Source: VRUE01 sp047519745 (GTDB taxonomy: Bacteria; Actinomycetota; Thermoleophilia; Solirubrobacterales; 70-9). Taken from it: a stretch of DNA of 64,000 nucleotides. Position 1 is the first letter of the stretch. The number at the start of each line of letters is the position of its first letter. Of this stretch, positions 7,481-16,165 are shown in pieces. Position numbers and translations under genes: made by a program. Where the stretch lies: NCBI GenBank assembly GCA_047519745.1, contig JAPVSJ010000009.1, forward strand, positions 11,505-75,504. Direction: 5' to 3'. The notes under the pieces are model-generated. The model saw only the letters and a list, made by a program, of their open reading frames with translations, did not search any database and was not told the origin of the DNA.

Positions 7481-8194
7481 ATGGCCGGCAAGGATCAAAT
7501 CCGCAAGGAGATCTGGAAGGCGATGGACCGCGAGGGCGTTTCCCGCTTCCCCGGAGCCGAGGGTCGCATCCCCAACTTCGCCGGCGCCCGCCTCGCCGCC
7601 GAGAAGCTCGCCGGCAACCGCCTCTGGAAGCGCGCCCGCGTGATCAAGGCCAACCCCGACTCTCCCCAGACCCACGCCCGGCGCACCGCCCTGGAAGAAG
7701 GCAAGACACTGATCATGGCGGTGCCGCGACTGCGCGACCCGCACCCGTTCCGCGTGCTCGAGCCGAAGCGGCTCTCGAAAGCGGCGATGAAGGAGGCGGC
7801 GACGATCAAGGGCGCGCTCAAGCACGGCCGCGTGGTCGCGCTGGACGAGCTGCCGGAGATCGACTTCGTCCTCACCGGCTCGGTCGCGGTCAACCTCAGC
7901 GGTGCGCGGATCGGCAAGGGCGGCGGCTACAACGACCTCGAGTACGGGATCCTGATCGACGCCGGCAAGATCGACGACCACACGACGATCGCCACGACGG
8001 TCCACCCGATCCAGATCGTCCGCCGCCACCTGCCGGTGATCTCGCATGACCTTCCCGTCGACTTGATCGCGACGCCCCGTGCCGTGATCGAGGTCGAGCG
8101 CCAGTACGAGCGCCCCCGCGGCATCCTCTGGGACCACCTGCAGCCGCCGCAGATCCGCGAGATACCGATCCTGGAACGGATGGGGTATGCCTGA
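7481..8194 (+). CDS. 5-formyltetrahydrofolate cyclo-ligase family protein
   Basis: A 237-residue protein of the COG0212 cyclo-ligase superfamily, which converts 5-formyl-THF to 5,10-methenyl-THF with ATP. The N-terminus reads MAGKDQIRKEIWKAMDREGV. The family core is visible in VIKANPDSPQTHARRTALEE, LIMAVPRLRDPHPFRVLEPK, LDFVLTGSVAV-like and RIGKGGGYNDLEYGIL (glycine-rich substrate loop). It is closer to the longer MTHFSD/archaeal-type members than to short E. coli YgfA, so the exact substrate is uncertain. Its end overlaps the hydrolase start by 8 bp (8187-8194), so the two are probably co-transcribed. Confidence 0.75.
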   Translation: MAGKDQIRKEIWKAMDREGVSRFPGAEGRIPNFAGARLAAEKLAGNRLWKRARVIKANPDSPQTHARRTALEEGKTLIMAVPRLRDPHPFRVLEPKRLSKAAMKEAATIKGALKHGRVVALDELPEIDFVLTGSVAVNLSGARIGKGGGYNDLEYGILIDAGKIDDHTTIATTVHPIQIVRRHLPVISHDLPVDLIATPRAVIEVERQYERPRGILWDHLQPPQIREIPILERMGYA

Positions 8195-9104
8195 TTCCCA
8201 GTCGGTGCTGAGCGGCTCGGTCGTCTTCCCGGCCTCCGATTACGGCAACCCCGAGCCGGACTGGCTGAAGGTCGACTGGCGCGAGCACCTGCACCGCGTC
8301 GAGCTTCCCGGCGCCCAGGTCAACTACGCCGAGATCGGCGAGGGCGAGCCGATCCTCTTCGTCCATGGCCTCGGCGGTTGCTGGCGCAACTGGCTCGAGA
8401 ACCTGCCCCACTTCGGACGCACCCACCGCGCAATCGCCCTCGACCTGCCCGGCTTCGGCGACAGCCCGATGCCCTCCTGGCAGATCGACATGCCGGGCTA
8501 CGGCCGGCTGATCCACGACTTCTGCGAGAAGCTCGGCATCGACCGGGTAGCGGCGCTCGTCGGCAACTCGATGGGCGGCTTCGTCTCAACCGAGGCCGTG
8601 ATCGAGCGCCCGTCGCGCTTCGAGAAGCTGGTGCTGGTCTCAGCCGCGGGAATCAGCTTCGCCGAGGCACAGGGTCGGCGCATCGAAGCGTCCGTGAGCC
8701 TGTTCGAAGCCGCGATGGCGTTTCTTGCCGGGCCCCGCCGGGTCTGGCTCAACCGCGCCCGGGGCCGCGAGTTCGCCTTCGGCCGGGTCTTCCGCTACCC
8801 CAACCGGGTGCGGCCCGAGCTGCTGGCGGAGCAGATGGAGCCGGGCCTGAGAGCGCCTGGCTTCGCCGACGCGATCCGCGCGATCGGCGGCTACGACACC
8901 CGCCACCGCCTGCCCGAGATCGAGATCCCGACCCTGGTCGTCTGGGGCCTGAAGGACCGCGTGGTCCCGGTCGAGGCGGCGATCGGCTACCACCGCCTGA
9001 TCCCGGAGTCGCGGCTGGAGCTGTTCGAGCGCACCGGTCACGTCCCGCAGATGGAGCGCCCGGCGCGCTTCAACCAGCTGCTTGCTGACTTCCTGACGGA
9101 CTAG
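8187..9104 (+). CDS. Alpha/beta hydrolase fold protein
   Basis: A 305-residue alpha/beta hydrolase. The oxyanion strand is PILFVHGLGGCWRNWLENLP, the nucleophile elbow is GNSMGG with Ser128, the acid is the Asp in VVWGLKDRVVPVEAA (about 257), and the His is in ERTGHVPQMERPARF. This arrangement matches C-C hydrolases, esterases and epoxide hydrolase-like enzymes; the substrate is not predictable. Its stop codon overlaps the ilvD stop tail-to-tail in CTAG (9101-9104). Confidence 0.85.
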   Translation: MPDSQSVLSGSVVFPASDYGNPEPDWLKVDWREHLHRVELPGAQVNYAEIGEGEPILFVHGLGGCWRNWLENLPHFGRTHRAIALDLPGFGDSPMPSWQIDMPGYGRLIHDFCEKLGIDRVAALVGNSMGGFVSTEAVIERPSRFEKLVLVSAAGISFAEAQGRRIEASVSLFEAAMAFLAGPRRVWLNRARGREFAFGRVFRYPNRVRPELLAEQMEPGLRAPGFADAIRAIGGYDTRHRLPEIEIPTLVVWGLKDRVVPVEAAIGYHRLIPESRLELFERTGHVPQMERPARFNQLLADFLTD

Positions 9105-10795
9105 CTGGTTATCGCGCCCTGGGCGGCGGACGATACGGTCGCCGCGTACTTGGCCATCACGCCGCGCTCGTAGAGTGGCTTGGGCGGTTCATATTCGGCA
9201 ACCCGCTTGGCGATCTCCTCGTCGGAAAGCGCCACGTCGAGGCGCCTTGCCTCAATGTCGAGGCTGATCTCGTCGCCCTCGCGAATCGCCGCTATCGGAC
9301 CCGCCTTGGCCGCCTCTGGGGCGACGTGGCCGACCATCAATCCGCGAGTGGCACCCGAGAAGCGGCCGTCGGTGAGCAGCGCCACCTCCTCGCCCAGGCC
9401 CTCGCCGACGATCGCCGCAGTGACCTGCAGCATCTCGCGCATGCCGGGGCCCCCGACCGGGCCCTCGTTGCGGATCACGACGATGTCGCCGGGGCGGATC
9501 GCCTGTTCCTTGACGGCGCGGAAGCACTTCTCTTCGGACTCGAAGACGCGGGCCGGGCCGATTTGCTTCTTGCGCTCGGTGCCGGCGAGCTTGACCACGG
9601 CGCCGTCGGGGGCGAGGTTGCCACGCAGGATCGCCAGGCCGCCTTCCGCCTTGAGCGGATCCGAGAGGGGCCGCACGACTTCCTGCCCGTCCGCCTCGCT
9701 CGCCGCCTCGGCCTCTTCGCCGATCGTGCGCCCGCTGACCGTGATCGCGTCGCCGTGCAGCTTCCCAGCTTCTGCCAGTCGCTTGAGGATCAGCGGCACG
9801 CCGCCGGCACGGTAGAGATCGGTGGCCACGAAGCGTCCACCCGGCTTCAGGTCCGCCAGCAGCGGGGTCTCGCGGGAGATCCGCTCGAAGTCGTCCATGC
9901 CCAGCTCGATCCCGGCCTCGTGGGCGAGCGCGATCAGGTGCAGGACGACGTTGGTCGAGCCGCCCGAGGCGCAGGCGCAGGCGATCGCGTTCTCCAGCGA
10001 GTCGCGGGTGATCACCTGGCTCGGCTTGAGGTCCTCGACCAGCACCCGCATCACCAGCTCGCCGATCTTCTCGGCCACGGTTCCCTTCTCGTCGTCTTCG
10101 GCCGGCACCATCGCCGAGCCGCCGGGACTGATCCCGAGCGCCTCGAAGGCACAGGCCATCGTGTTCGCCGTGAACTGGCCGCCGCAGGCGCCGGCGCCAG
10201 GGCTGGCCACGCCCTCGAGCTCGTTCAGTTCCTCGTCGCTGAGGTTGCCAGCCGCGTGCGCGCCAACCGCCTCGAAGATGTCGAGGATGGTCACGTCGCG
10301 GCCGTGCCAGCGCCCCGGCGCAATCGAGCCGCCGTAGAGGAGGACGGAGGGCACGTCGAGCCTGGTCAGCGCCATCGCGCAGCCCGGGATCGTCTTGTCG
10401 CAGGCGCAGAGCGCGACGATCGCGTCGAACTGGTAGCCGCGCGCCATCAGCTCGATCGAGTCGGCGATCACCTCGCGGCTGATCAGCGAAGCCTTCATCC
10501 CCTGGGTGCCCATCGTCACCCCGTCGGAGATCGCCACGGTGTTGAACTCCATCGGCGTCCCGCCGGCGGCGCGCACGCCCTCTTTGACGTGCTCGGCAAG
10601 CCCGCGCAGGTGGAAGTTGCAGGGCATCGCCTCGGTCCAGGTGTTGGCGATGCCGATCGTCGGCCGGCTGAGCGCGTCGTCGTCGAAGCCGATGCCCTTC
10701 ATGTAGGCACGCGCGTGGGCACGCTCGGGGCCGTCGAAGACGACGCTGGAGCGGGGACGGGGAAGCTTGGTCGAGGTGGCGCCGTTGGTGCTCAT
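9101..10795 (-). CDS. ilvD: Dihydroxy-acid dehydratase
   Basis: A 564-residue enzyme of branched-chain amino acid and pantothenate biosynthesis, dehydrating 2,3-dihydroxy-isovalerate and -methylvalerate to 2-keto acids. Signature segments are CDKTIPGCAMALTRLDVPSV (Fe-S Cys), GACGGQFTANTMACAFEALG (second Cys cluster) and the C-terminal ALLTDGRFSGATRGLMVGHV. Three cluster cysteines are therefore visible and the length is full. The ATG overlaps the thiD stop as ATGA (10792-10795), so it is the distal gene of a vapB-vapC-thiD-ilvD string. Confidence 0.97.
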   Translation of the reverse strand: MSTNGATSTKLPRPRSSVVFDGPERAHARAYMKGIGFDDDALSRPTIGIANTWTEAMPCNFHLRGLAEHVKEGVRAAGGTPMEFNTVAISDGVTMGTQGMKASLISREVIADSIELMARGYQFDAIVALCACDKTIPGCAMALTRLDVPSVLLYGGSIAPGRWHGRDVTILDIFEAVGAHAAGNLSDEELNELEGVASPGAGACGGQFTANTMACAFEALGISPGGSAMVPAEDDEKGTVAEKIGELVMRVLVEDLKPSQVITRDSLENAIACACASGGSTNVVLHLIALAHEAGIELGMDDFERISRETPLLADLKPGGRFVATDLYRAGGVPLILKRLAEAGKLHGDAITVSGRTIGEEAEAASEADGQEVVRPLSDPLKAEGGLAILRGNLAPDGAVVKLAGTERKKQIGPARVFESEEKCFRAVKEQAIRPGDIVVIRNEGPVGGPGMREMLQVTAAIVGEGLGEEVALLTDGRFSGATRGLMVGHVAPEAAKAGPIAAIREGDEISLDIEARRLDVALSDEEIAKRVAEYEPPKPLYERGVMAKYAATVSSAAQGAITS

Positions 10796-11604
10796 GGCTG
10801 AAATGTACTTGTCAGGTCGAAGACGTCGACAGGGCCGGGACCCGCGCCGACATCACGCAGGCCGGCGGCGATCGCCGCCGAGGCGATCTCCCGCGCTTTA
10901 CGCGCCGCCTCCAGCGGGGTCTCACCGCGGGCAAGAAAGGCCGTCAGCGCCGAGGCGTGCGTGCACCCCGACCCGTGGGCGGCCCCGTCGGGGTGGCGCT
11001 CGCCTTCGATCGCGGCTGCCTCGGAGCCATCGAAGAAGAGGTCGACCACGCGCTTGCTGTGGCCGCCGGTGACGACGACAGCCTCAGGGCCCAGCGCCAG
11101 CACCTCGCGGGCGAGGTCCTCCTGGGACTCCTGCTCGCCTGCTCCAGTCAGCGCCCGCGCCTCCGGGATGTTCGGCGTGACCACCGTCGCCAGCGGCAGC
11201 AGCCGCTCGACGAGCACGGTCCTCGCCTCGCTGTCGAGCAACACGGCGCCGCTCTCGGCGACCATCACCGGATCGACGACGACCGGGACGTCTCCAACCA
11301 ACTCGAGCGCCTCGACCACCGTCTCAACCGTCTGCGCCGAGCTGAGCATGCCGATCTTGACGACATCGACGCCGATGTCCTCGGCGACAGCCTGGATTTG
11401 GGCGACGATCATTTCCGGCGCGACGGCCTCCACCGCGATGACGCCGACGGTGTTCTGCGCGGTGATCGCGGTGATCGCGGTCATTCCATGCACTCCGCAG
11501 CGCGCAAACGCCTTCAGGTCGGCCTGGATGCCGGCGCCACCGCCGGAGTCCGAGCCGGCGATCGAGAGGGCGGTCGGTATGCGCCTGCCGTTCACGTCGG
11601 CCAA
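10792..11604 (-). CDS. thiD: Hydroxymethylpyrimidine/phosphomethylpyrimidine kinase
   Basis: A 270-residue ribokinase-family kinase phosphorylating HMP and HMP-P in thiamine biosynthesis. Diagnostic parts are ALSIAGSDSGGGAGIQADLK at the N-terminus, MTAITAITAQNTVGV, VVDPVMVAESGAVLL, VVTPNIPEARALTG and the C-terminal anion hole HGSGCTHASALTAFLARGET. Only 18 bp separate it from the upstream vapC gene and no TPP riboswitch fits there. It probably shares a transcript with ilvD downstream. Confidence 0.95.
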   Translation of the reverse strand: MADVNGRRIPTALSIAGSDSGGGAGIQADLKAFARCGVHGMTAITAITAQNTVGVIAVEAVAPEMIVAQIQAVAEDIGVDVVKIGMLSSAQTVETVVEALELVGDVPVVVDPVMVAESGAVLLDSEARTVLVERLLPLATVVTPNIPEARALTGAGEQESQEDLAREVLALGPEAVVVTGGHSKRVVDLFFDGSEAAAIEGERHPDGAAHGSGCTHASALTAFLARGETPLEAARKAREIASAAIAAGLRDVGAGPGPVDVFDLTSTFQP

Positions 11605-11622
11605 CCTAAGGTCACGCGGTCG

Positions 11623-12015
11623 TCACCAGAGGGTGGCCAGCGGCGCGAAGTCGTGCATTGCGCCGTCGGTGGTGACCAGGGTCAGCTCGTGCTCCAGCGC
11701 GGTCGCGACCAGAAAGCGGTCCGCCGGGTCCTCGGAGGCAAAGCCGTCGAGTGCCTCGCTGCGCATCGCGATGCCGTGGCTCAGAGGCACTGCGCTCGGC
11801 GCGGACCGCCTCAACGCATCCAGGACCCACTCAGATGGGGACGGCCTCAGCTCGAGACGCCCTTTGCGAGCGAGAGCCAGCGCCTCCCAGGTCGAGATCG
11901 GCGAGAGGAACAGCTCGTTTTCGCGGTCGGCGATCGCCCGCTCGGCGGCCTCGGAGAGCCGATCCGGATCGAGCAGGCGCCAGATCCAGGCATGCGTGTC
12001 GAGCAGGAGGTTCAC
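11623..12015 (-). CDS. vapC: VapC-type PIN-domain ribonuclease toxin
   Basis: A 130-residue PIN nuclease. The GTG start (12013-12015) gives VNLLLDTHAWIWRLLDPDRL, the usual beginning, and overlaps the antitoxin stop in GTGA. The acidic metal ligands are Asp in LLLDTH, Glu in STWEALAL, and Asp residues in SEDPADRFLVATALEHELTL. Such toxins cleave tRNA or rRNA when their antitoxin is lost. The gene lies immediately upstream of thiD. Intact by eye. Confidence 0.85.
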   Translation of the reverse strand: MNLLLDTHAWIWRLLDPDRLSEAAERAIADRENELFLSPISTWEALALARKGRLELRPSPSEWVLDALRRSAPSAVPLSHGIAMRSEALDGFASEDPADRFLVATALEHELTLVTTDGAMHDFAPLATLW

Positions 12016-12251
12016 TTGCTCAAAGCATCCCACTCGCCCGGTTCGACGGCGGGCGCGACGAGATCCCCGGCGATCTCGCCTCGGTCGCGCATCGCCCCGA
12101 GCCAGTCGTCGCGGCGCTCGGGCTTCACCGGCACCAGCTGAGCCACCGGCTTGCCGCGCTTGGTGACGACGATCGGCTCACCGGAAGCGCCGACCTCGTC
12201 GAGCAGGCGCAGACAGGTCTGCTTGAACTCTCCAGCTGGCACCGTCTTCAC
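12012..12251 (-). CDS. vapB: Phd/YefM-type antitoxin of the vapBC pair
   Basis: A 79-residue antitoxin starting with GTG: VKTVPAGEFKQTCLRLLDEV, then GEPIVVTKRGKPVAQLVPV, the classic Phd/YefM DNA-binding fold. The acidic/hydrophobic C-terminal tail (GEIAGDLVAPAVEPGEWDAL) would wrap the toxin. A TAAGTT box six bases upstream of the GTG suggests a leaderless transcript. It should bind its own promoter, where TGGACAT repeats are present. Confidence 0.85.
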   Translation of the reverse strand: MKTVPAGEFKQTCLRLLDEVGASGEPIVVTKRGKPVAQLVPVKPERRDDWLGAMRDRGEIAGDLVAPAVEPGEWDALSK

Positions 12252-12257
12252 ACTCTA

Positions 12258-12290
12258 AACTTACCATGGACATTGGACATGGATATAATA
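12258..12290 (-). promoter_or_regulatory. vapBC promoter with tandem operator-like repeats
   Basis: Reading the minus strand, TAAGTT (12258-12263) lies six bases before the GTG of vapB, a leaderless-type -10. Just upstream are tandem TGTCCA copies (forward strand ATGGACAT TGGACAT GGATAT, 12267-12286) and a further AT-rich TATTATAT. The repeats are the likely binding site for the VapB/VapBC autorepressor. Position and repetition are seen; the binding role is inferred. Confidence 0.5.
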
Positions 12291-12302
12291 GCCTGCTTCC
12301 GA

Positions 12303-13424
12303 TCAGACTGGAAGCTTCAGATTCGTGCGCGCGTAGACGCCGACCATGGAGCAGGTGACGTAGCCGAGCGACTCCAGGTCGGCGAGCGTGGCCGCGACCT
12401 CCCCGCCCGCAAGCCCGAGGTCGGTCGCGACCGCATCGCAGGTCTCGGCGCCCAGCTCCAGCGACTCCAACACGGCACGCTGCGCCGGCTCGAGGGCCGG
12501 GCCGGCGCGCTCGATCCGGCGCGCCCCCGGGCCGAGCATCGCGTCGAGCACGTCCTGGGCGTCGCGGACGAGACAGGCGCCGCCCGCCAGGAGGTTGTTG
12601 GGACCCGCGGAGAGTCGTGAGGCGACGGGGCCGGGCACGGCGCCGAGATCCCTGCCCAGGTCGGCGGCCAGGTCGGCTGTGATCAGCGAGCCCGATCGCT
12701 CCGCCGCCTCGACCACCACCGTCATCCCCGAGAGCGCCGCCATGATCCGGTTGCGGGCGGGGAAGGACCAGCGCCAGGCGCCGGTTCCGGGCGGCAGCTC
12801 GGAGAGGACGAGGCCGTGCTCGCCGATCCGCCGCCAGAGCGAGCGGTGGGCCGCGGGGTAGGCGACGTCGACGCCGCAACCGAGAACCGCCACGGTCAGG
12901 CCCGAGTCGAGCGCCCCGCGGTGGGCACACGCGTCGATGCCGAAAGCGAGGCCGCTGATGACCACGAGTCCGGCCATCGCCAGTTCCTTGCCGAGCTCGC
13001 GTGCGACCTGGCGTCCGTAGCTGCTGGCCCGCCGCGACCCGACGACCGTCACCGCTTCGTGCGGCGCGAGCCGGAGCAGCAACACCGGATCGCCGCGGCC
13101 GAACAGCGCCCACGGAGCATCGGCGGCATCGGCGAGGCCGACCGGGAAGAGCGGGTCGTGCCTGCAGCAGGCCCAACACTCCGCCGTTGTCAGCTCGTTC
13201 CGCAAGCGGGCCTCCGGCACCGCGCCGACTCCGCTCAAGATCTTGGTCGCCGCCTGCGGCGCCGCGACCGCGGCAAGGTCCTCGTTGTCGAGCCGCAGAA
13301 GTTCCGGCGAGCGCTTGCCCGGCGCGCCGGTGGCGATCTTCTCGATGTACGGCGCCAGGTGAGCAAGCAGGCGCGAACGGCGCAGGCACTCGGGGCAGGC
13401 CTGCGGGTTGACTTGGCTAATCAC
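12303..13424 (-). CDS. dprA: DNA processing protein DprA
   Basis: A 373-residue Rossmann-like protein that loads RecA on incoming single-stranded DNA during transformation. Domains: an N-terminal SAM-like region, then the DprA core from about residue 100 (VTVVGSRRASSYGRQVAREL, then SGLAFGIDACAHRGALDSGL, then LPPGTGAWRWSFPARNRIMA and VVEAAERSGSLITADLAADL). A C-terminal winged-helix domain (DAVATDLGLAGGEVAATLAD) completes it. It overlaps comM by 8 bp. Together with comM it suggests natural competence or general recombination. Confidence 0.95.
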   Translation of the reverse strand: MISQVNPQACPECLRRSRLLAHLAPYIEKIATGAPGKRSPELLRLDNEDLAAVAAPQAATKILSGVGAVPEARLRNELTTAECWACCRHDPLFPVGLADAADAPWALFGRGDPVLLLRLAPHEAVTVVGSRRASSYGRQVARELGKELAMAGLVVISGLAFGIDACAHRGALDSGLTVAVLGCGVDVAYPAAHRSLWRRIGEHGLVLSELPPGTGAWRWSFPARNRIMAALSGMTVVVEAAERSGSLITADLAADLGRDLGAVPGPVASRLSAGPNNLLAGGACLVRDAQDVLDAMLGPGARRIERAGPALEPAQRAVLESLELGAETCDAVATDLGLAGGEVAATLADLESLGYVTCSMVGVYARTNLKLPV

Positions 13425-14913
13425 GGTCCCTCCTCCTCAGTTGCAATGCCTGGGCGATCTGATCCCGCCCGATCGACTCCACTCCGGCCAGGTCGGCGAT
13501 CGTGCGGGCGAGACGCAAGACGCGATCGTGCGCACGGCCACTGAGCCGACGACGCGAATAGGACTCGGCAAGCAGCGCCGCCGCCTTCTCTTCGAGCACG
13601 CACTCGCGCGCCTCGGCGGGGGTCATCTCGGCGTTGCAACGCCCGCTGCCGAGGCGGGCTTCCTGCCGCTGCCGCGCATCCGCGACCCGTTCGCGCACAC
13701 TCGCCGAGGGCTCGCCCGGAGGACCGCCGATCTCCGCCGCGCTGGGCTGGCGAATCGCGACGAGGATGTCGAGGCGATCGGCGAGCGCACCGCTGAGCCG
13801 GCCCTGGTAGCGGCGCACGGCAAGCGGCGCACAGGTGCACTCGGGGTCGGCCTCGCCGCGCCCGCACGGACAGGGGTTGGAGGCGGCGACGAGCATGAAG
13901 CGGCAGGGCAGGCGCCGGTTGCCGCCGGCGCGGGAGATCGTCACCCAGCCGCTCTCGAGCGGTGCGCGCAGGGCCTCCAACGCGTCGCGCCGGAACTCGC
14001 AGAGCTCGTCGAGGAAGAGGACGCCGCGGTGGGCCAGCGTCGCCTCTCCAGGCCCGGGCGGATTGCCGCCGCCGATCACGCCAGCGGGGCTGACAGTGTG
14101 GTGGGGAGCGCGAAACGGCCTGCCACCGCCAAAGCCATCTCCGAGTCGTCCGCACGCGCTGGCGATGCGCGCAACCTCCAGGGCCTCGTCGGCACTCAAC
14201 GGCGACAGAATCGAAGGCAGGCGACTGGCGGCAAGCGACTTTCCAGCGCCCGGCGGCCCAACCATCAGCAGGCTGTGGCCGCCGGCAGCCGCGACCTCGA
14301 GCGCGTAGCGGAGATGCGGCTGGCCGCGCAGATCCGCCAGATCGGGACCATCCGGCCCGGGGGTCAGCGGCAGCGACAAAGGCAACGGTGCGTCCGGCGT
14401 CCAATCACCCCGGGCCAGCTCGGGGATCTGGACGAGGTGATCGAGCGGCAACACCGCGATCCCGCTGACCAGCGCCGCCTCGGGGCCGTTCTCGGCCGGA
14501 ACGAGGAGCGCTTCGGCGCCCTGCTCGCGAGCCGCCTCGGCCATCGCGAGCACTCCGGGGATCGGACGCAGGGTGCCGTCCAAGGCCAGCTCGCCGGCCA
14601 TCGCGAGGCGAGGCAGTCGCTCCCACTCGAGCTGGCCGGATGCGACCAGCAGCGCCACGGCGATCGGCAGGTCGAGACCCGGGCCCGCCTTGCGCAGGCT
14701 GGCCGGCGCCAGGTTGGCGATGATCCGCCGCAGCGGGAACTCGAAGGCGCAGTTGGCGATTGCCGCGCGAACCCGCTCCCGTGCCTCGCGAACGGCCGTG
14801 TCGGGGAGGCCGACGACCGAGAAGGCCGGCAGGCCGCGGTGCACGTCGACCTCGACCCGCACGGGCCGGGCCGCGATGCCGTCGAGCGTGAATGTCTGCG
14901 CCGTAGCGAGCAT
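13417..14913 (-). CDS. comM: YifB/ComM family AAA+ ATPase (Mg-chelatase-like)
   Basis: A 498-residue ring helicase that aids branch migration during integration of transformed DNA. It begins MLATAQTFTLDGIAARPVRV, the normal ComM start (ATG at 14911-14913); an upstream extension is open but does not resemble the family. The N-terminal Lon-like domain is followed by Walker A GPPGAGKSLAASRLPSIL, FRAPHHTVSPAGVIGGGNPP, Walker B HRGVLFLDELCEF, and a zinc-finger-like NPCPCGRGEADPECTCAPL. Length is complete. It is co-directional with dprA and divergent from yraN. Confidence 0.93.
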   Translation of the reverse strand: MLATAQTFTLDGIAARPVRVEVDVHRGLPAFSVVGLPDTAVREARERVRAAIANCAFEFPLRRIIANLAPASLRKAGPGLDLPIAVALLVASGQLEWERLPRLAMAGELALDGTLRPIPGVLAMAEAAREQGAEALLVPAENGPEAALVSGIAVLPLDHLVQIPELARGDWTPDAPLPLSLPLTPGPDGPDLADLRGQPHLRYALEVAAAGGHSLLMVGPPGAGKSLAASRLPSILSPLSADEALEVARIASACGRLGDGFGGGRPFRAPHHTVSPAGVIGGGNPPGPGEATLAHRGVLFLDELCEFRRDALEALRAPLESGWVTISRAGGNRRLPCRFMLVAASNPCPCGRGEADPECTCAPLAVRRYQGRLSGALADRLDILVAIRQPSAAEIGGPPGEPSASVRERVADARQRQEARLGSGRCNAEMTPAEARECVLEEKAAALLAESYSRRRLSGRAHDRVLRLARTIADLAGVESIGRDQIAQALQLRRRDRD

Positions 14914-15011
14914 TGCGGCCACGCTGGCGGGTCCAGACGCGCGTGTGGTGCGCAGCTTCAAAATCTTCTGGACCAACTTTGTGACCGAAGGCATGCGTGC
15001 GCCGGGTGTCC

Positions 15012-15017
15012 TAGGTT
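15012..15017 (+). promoter_or_regulatory. Leaderless-type -10 box (TAGGTT) for yraN
   Basis: TAGGTT is followed by six bases (TGGTAC) and the ATG at 15024, matching the spacing of the other leaderless-type promoters in this window. No ribosome binding site is present. Confidence 0.45.
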
Positions 15018-15023
15018 TGGTAC

Positions 15024-15401
15024 ATGACCGCGACGCGGCAACGCCTTGGCCAGACCGCGGAGGACCTGGTCTCTGCGAGGCTCGTGAACTCCGGCTGGGA
15101 GCTGATCGAGCGCAATGCGCGCACCCGCTACGGCGAGCTCGACATCGTCGCCCTCGACGGGCGCACGTTGGTCTTCGTCGAGGTCAAGGCGGGCCGTGCC
15201 GGCTCCTCGTTCGGGCCCGAGCGGCCGGTCCTGGCGGTCGATTTCCGCAAGCAGCTCCGCATCCGCCGCCTCGCGACAACCTGGATGGGCGCGCGCCGCG
15301 ACCTACCGCGCTACGACGAGATCCGCTTCGACGCCATCGGCGTCACCTTCGACCGTGCCGGCCGCGTGGTCGACTACGAGCACCTCGAGGGCGCGTTCTA
15401 A
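15024..15401 (+). CDS. yraN: YraN/UPF0102 family restriction-endonuclease-like protein
   Basis: A 125-residue protein with the PD-(D/E)xK nuclease fold pattern: RLGQTAEDLVSARLVNSGWE, then NARTRYGELDIVALDGRTLV (the E and D), then FVEVKAGRAGSSFG (ExK). The biological substrate of this family is not settled; links to DNA uptake or Holliday-junction-like structures have been suggested from its neighbourhood. It sits next to rnhB, comM and dprA, a common bacterial grouping. Its stop overlaps the rnhB stop by 4 bp (CTAA). Confidence 0.88.
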   Translation: MTATRQRLGQTAEDLVSARLVNSGWELIERNARTRYGELDIVALDGRTLVFVEVKAGRAGSSFGPERPVLAVDFRKQLRIRRLATTWMGARRDLPRYDEIRFDAIGVTFDRAGRVVDYEHLEGAF

Positions 15402-16165
15402 CCGGCCAGCTCGAGCTGGCTGTAGGCAACCGATTGGAAGGAGCGGCGATGTAGCGGGGAAATGCCGATCCGCTCGATCGCGGCGCGGTGCTCGGGGGTC
15501 GAGTAGCCGACGTGCTCCTCGAAGCCCCAGCCCGGGTGCTTGCTGGCGGCGCCGTGCATGTAGCGGTCGCGGGTCACCTTGGCGATCACCGATGCGGCGG
15601 CGATCGCGGCGCTGGTGCCGTCGCCTTCGATCACGGCGCGGTGTGGGACCGCGCAGTCCCGCAGCGAGAAACCATCGACGAGGCAGGTCGCCTCCTCGCC
15701 GGGCTCCAGCCTTTCCAGGGCCTTTGACAGCGCTTCGATATTGGTCACGTGCAGGCCGCGATCGTCGATCCCGCGCGCGCAGCGGACCACGACGCTGACC
15801 CGGCTGGCGGCGCGCAGCACCGCCGGATATATCTCCTCGCGCCGCTCGGCCTTCATCTGCTTCGAGTCGTGCAGACCGGCGAGCGCACGGCGGTCCGCAT
15901 GGGAGAGGGACTCGTAGTCGAGCAGTACCGCCGCCGCGACCAGCGGCCCGGCCAGGCAACCCCGGCCGGCCTCGTCGGCGCCGGCGACCTGGCGGGTGCC
16001 GAGTCCGCGGTCGAAGGCGAAGAGGCGGCGGGAGCGCGCCAGTCGCCGCTTGTGAGTCTTAGAGGGTCCCGATCCGGTCTGGCGGCCAGTAGGTGGCGAA
16101 GGCCTCGCCGATGATCCACTTGCGGGGGATCGGTCCCCAGAAGCGGCTGTCGTCACTTGCCCCAC
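15398..16165 (-). CDS. rnhB: Ribonuclease HII
   Basis: A 255-residue frame containing the complete RNase HII domain: GADEAGRGCLAGPLVAAAVL (Asp-Glu pair), HDSKQMKAERREEIYP, CLVDGFSLRDC and ASVIAKVTRDRYMHGAASKH. It removes ribonucleotides misincorporated into DNA. The first 50 residues (MGQVTTAASGDRSPASGSSA onward) overlap lepB by 107 bp and look like out-of-frame lepB sequence. A conventional start near RRLFAFDRGLG would be expected, but only a CTG occurs there. The start is therefore uncertain, while the enzyme call is secure. Confidence 0.9.
   Translation of the reverse strand: MGQVTTAASGDRSPASGSSARPSPPTGRQTGSGPSKTHKRRLARSRRLFAFDRGLGTRQVAGADEAGRGCLAGPLVAAAVLLDYESLSHADRRALAGLHDSKQMKAERREEIYPAVLRAASRVSVVVRCARGIDDRGLHVTNIEALSKALERLEPGEEATCLVDGFSLRDCAVPHRAVIEGDGTSAAIAAASVIAKVTRDRYMHGAASKHPGWGFEEHVGYSTPEHRAAIERIGISPLHRRSFQSVAYSQLELAG

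Noticed and set aside
11605..11622. TPP riboswitch before thiD
   Set aside because: The gap to vapC is 18 bp, too short for the aptamer.
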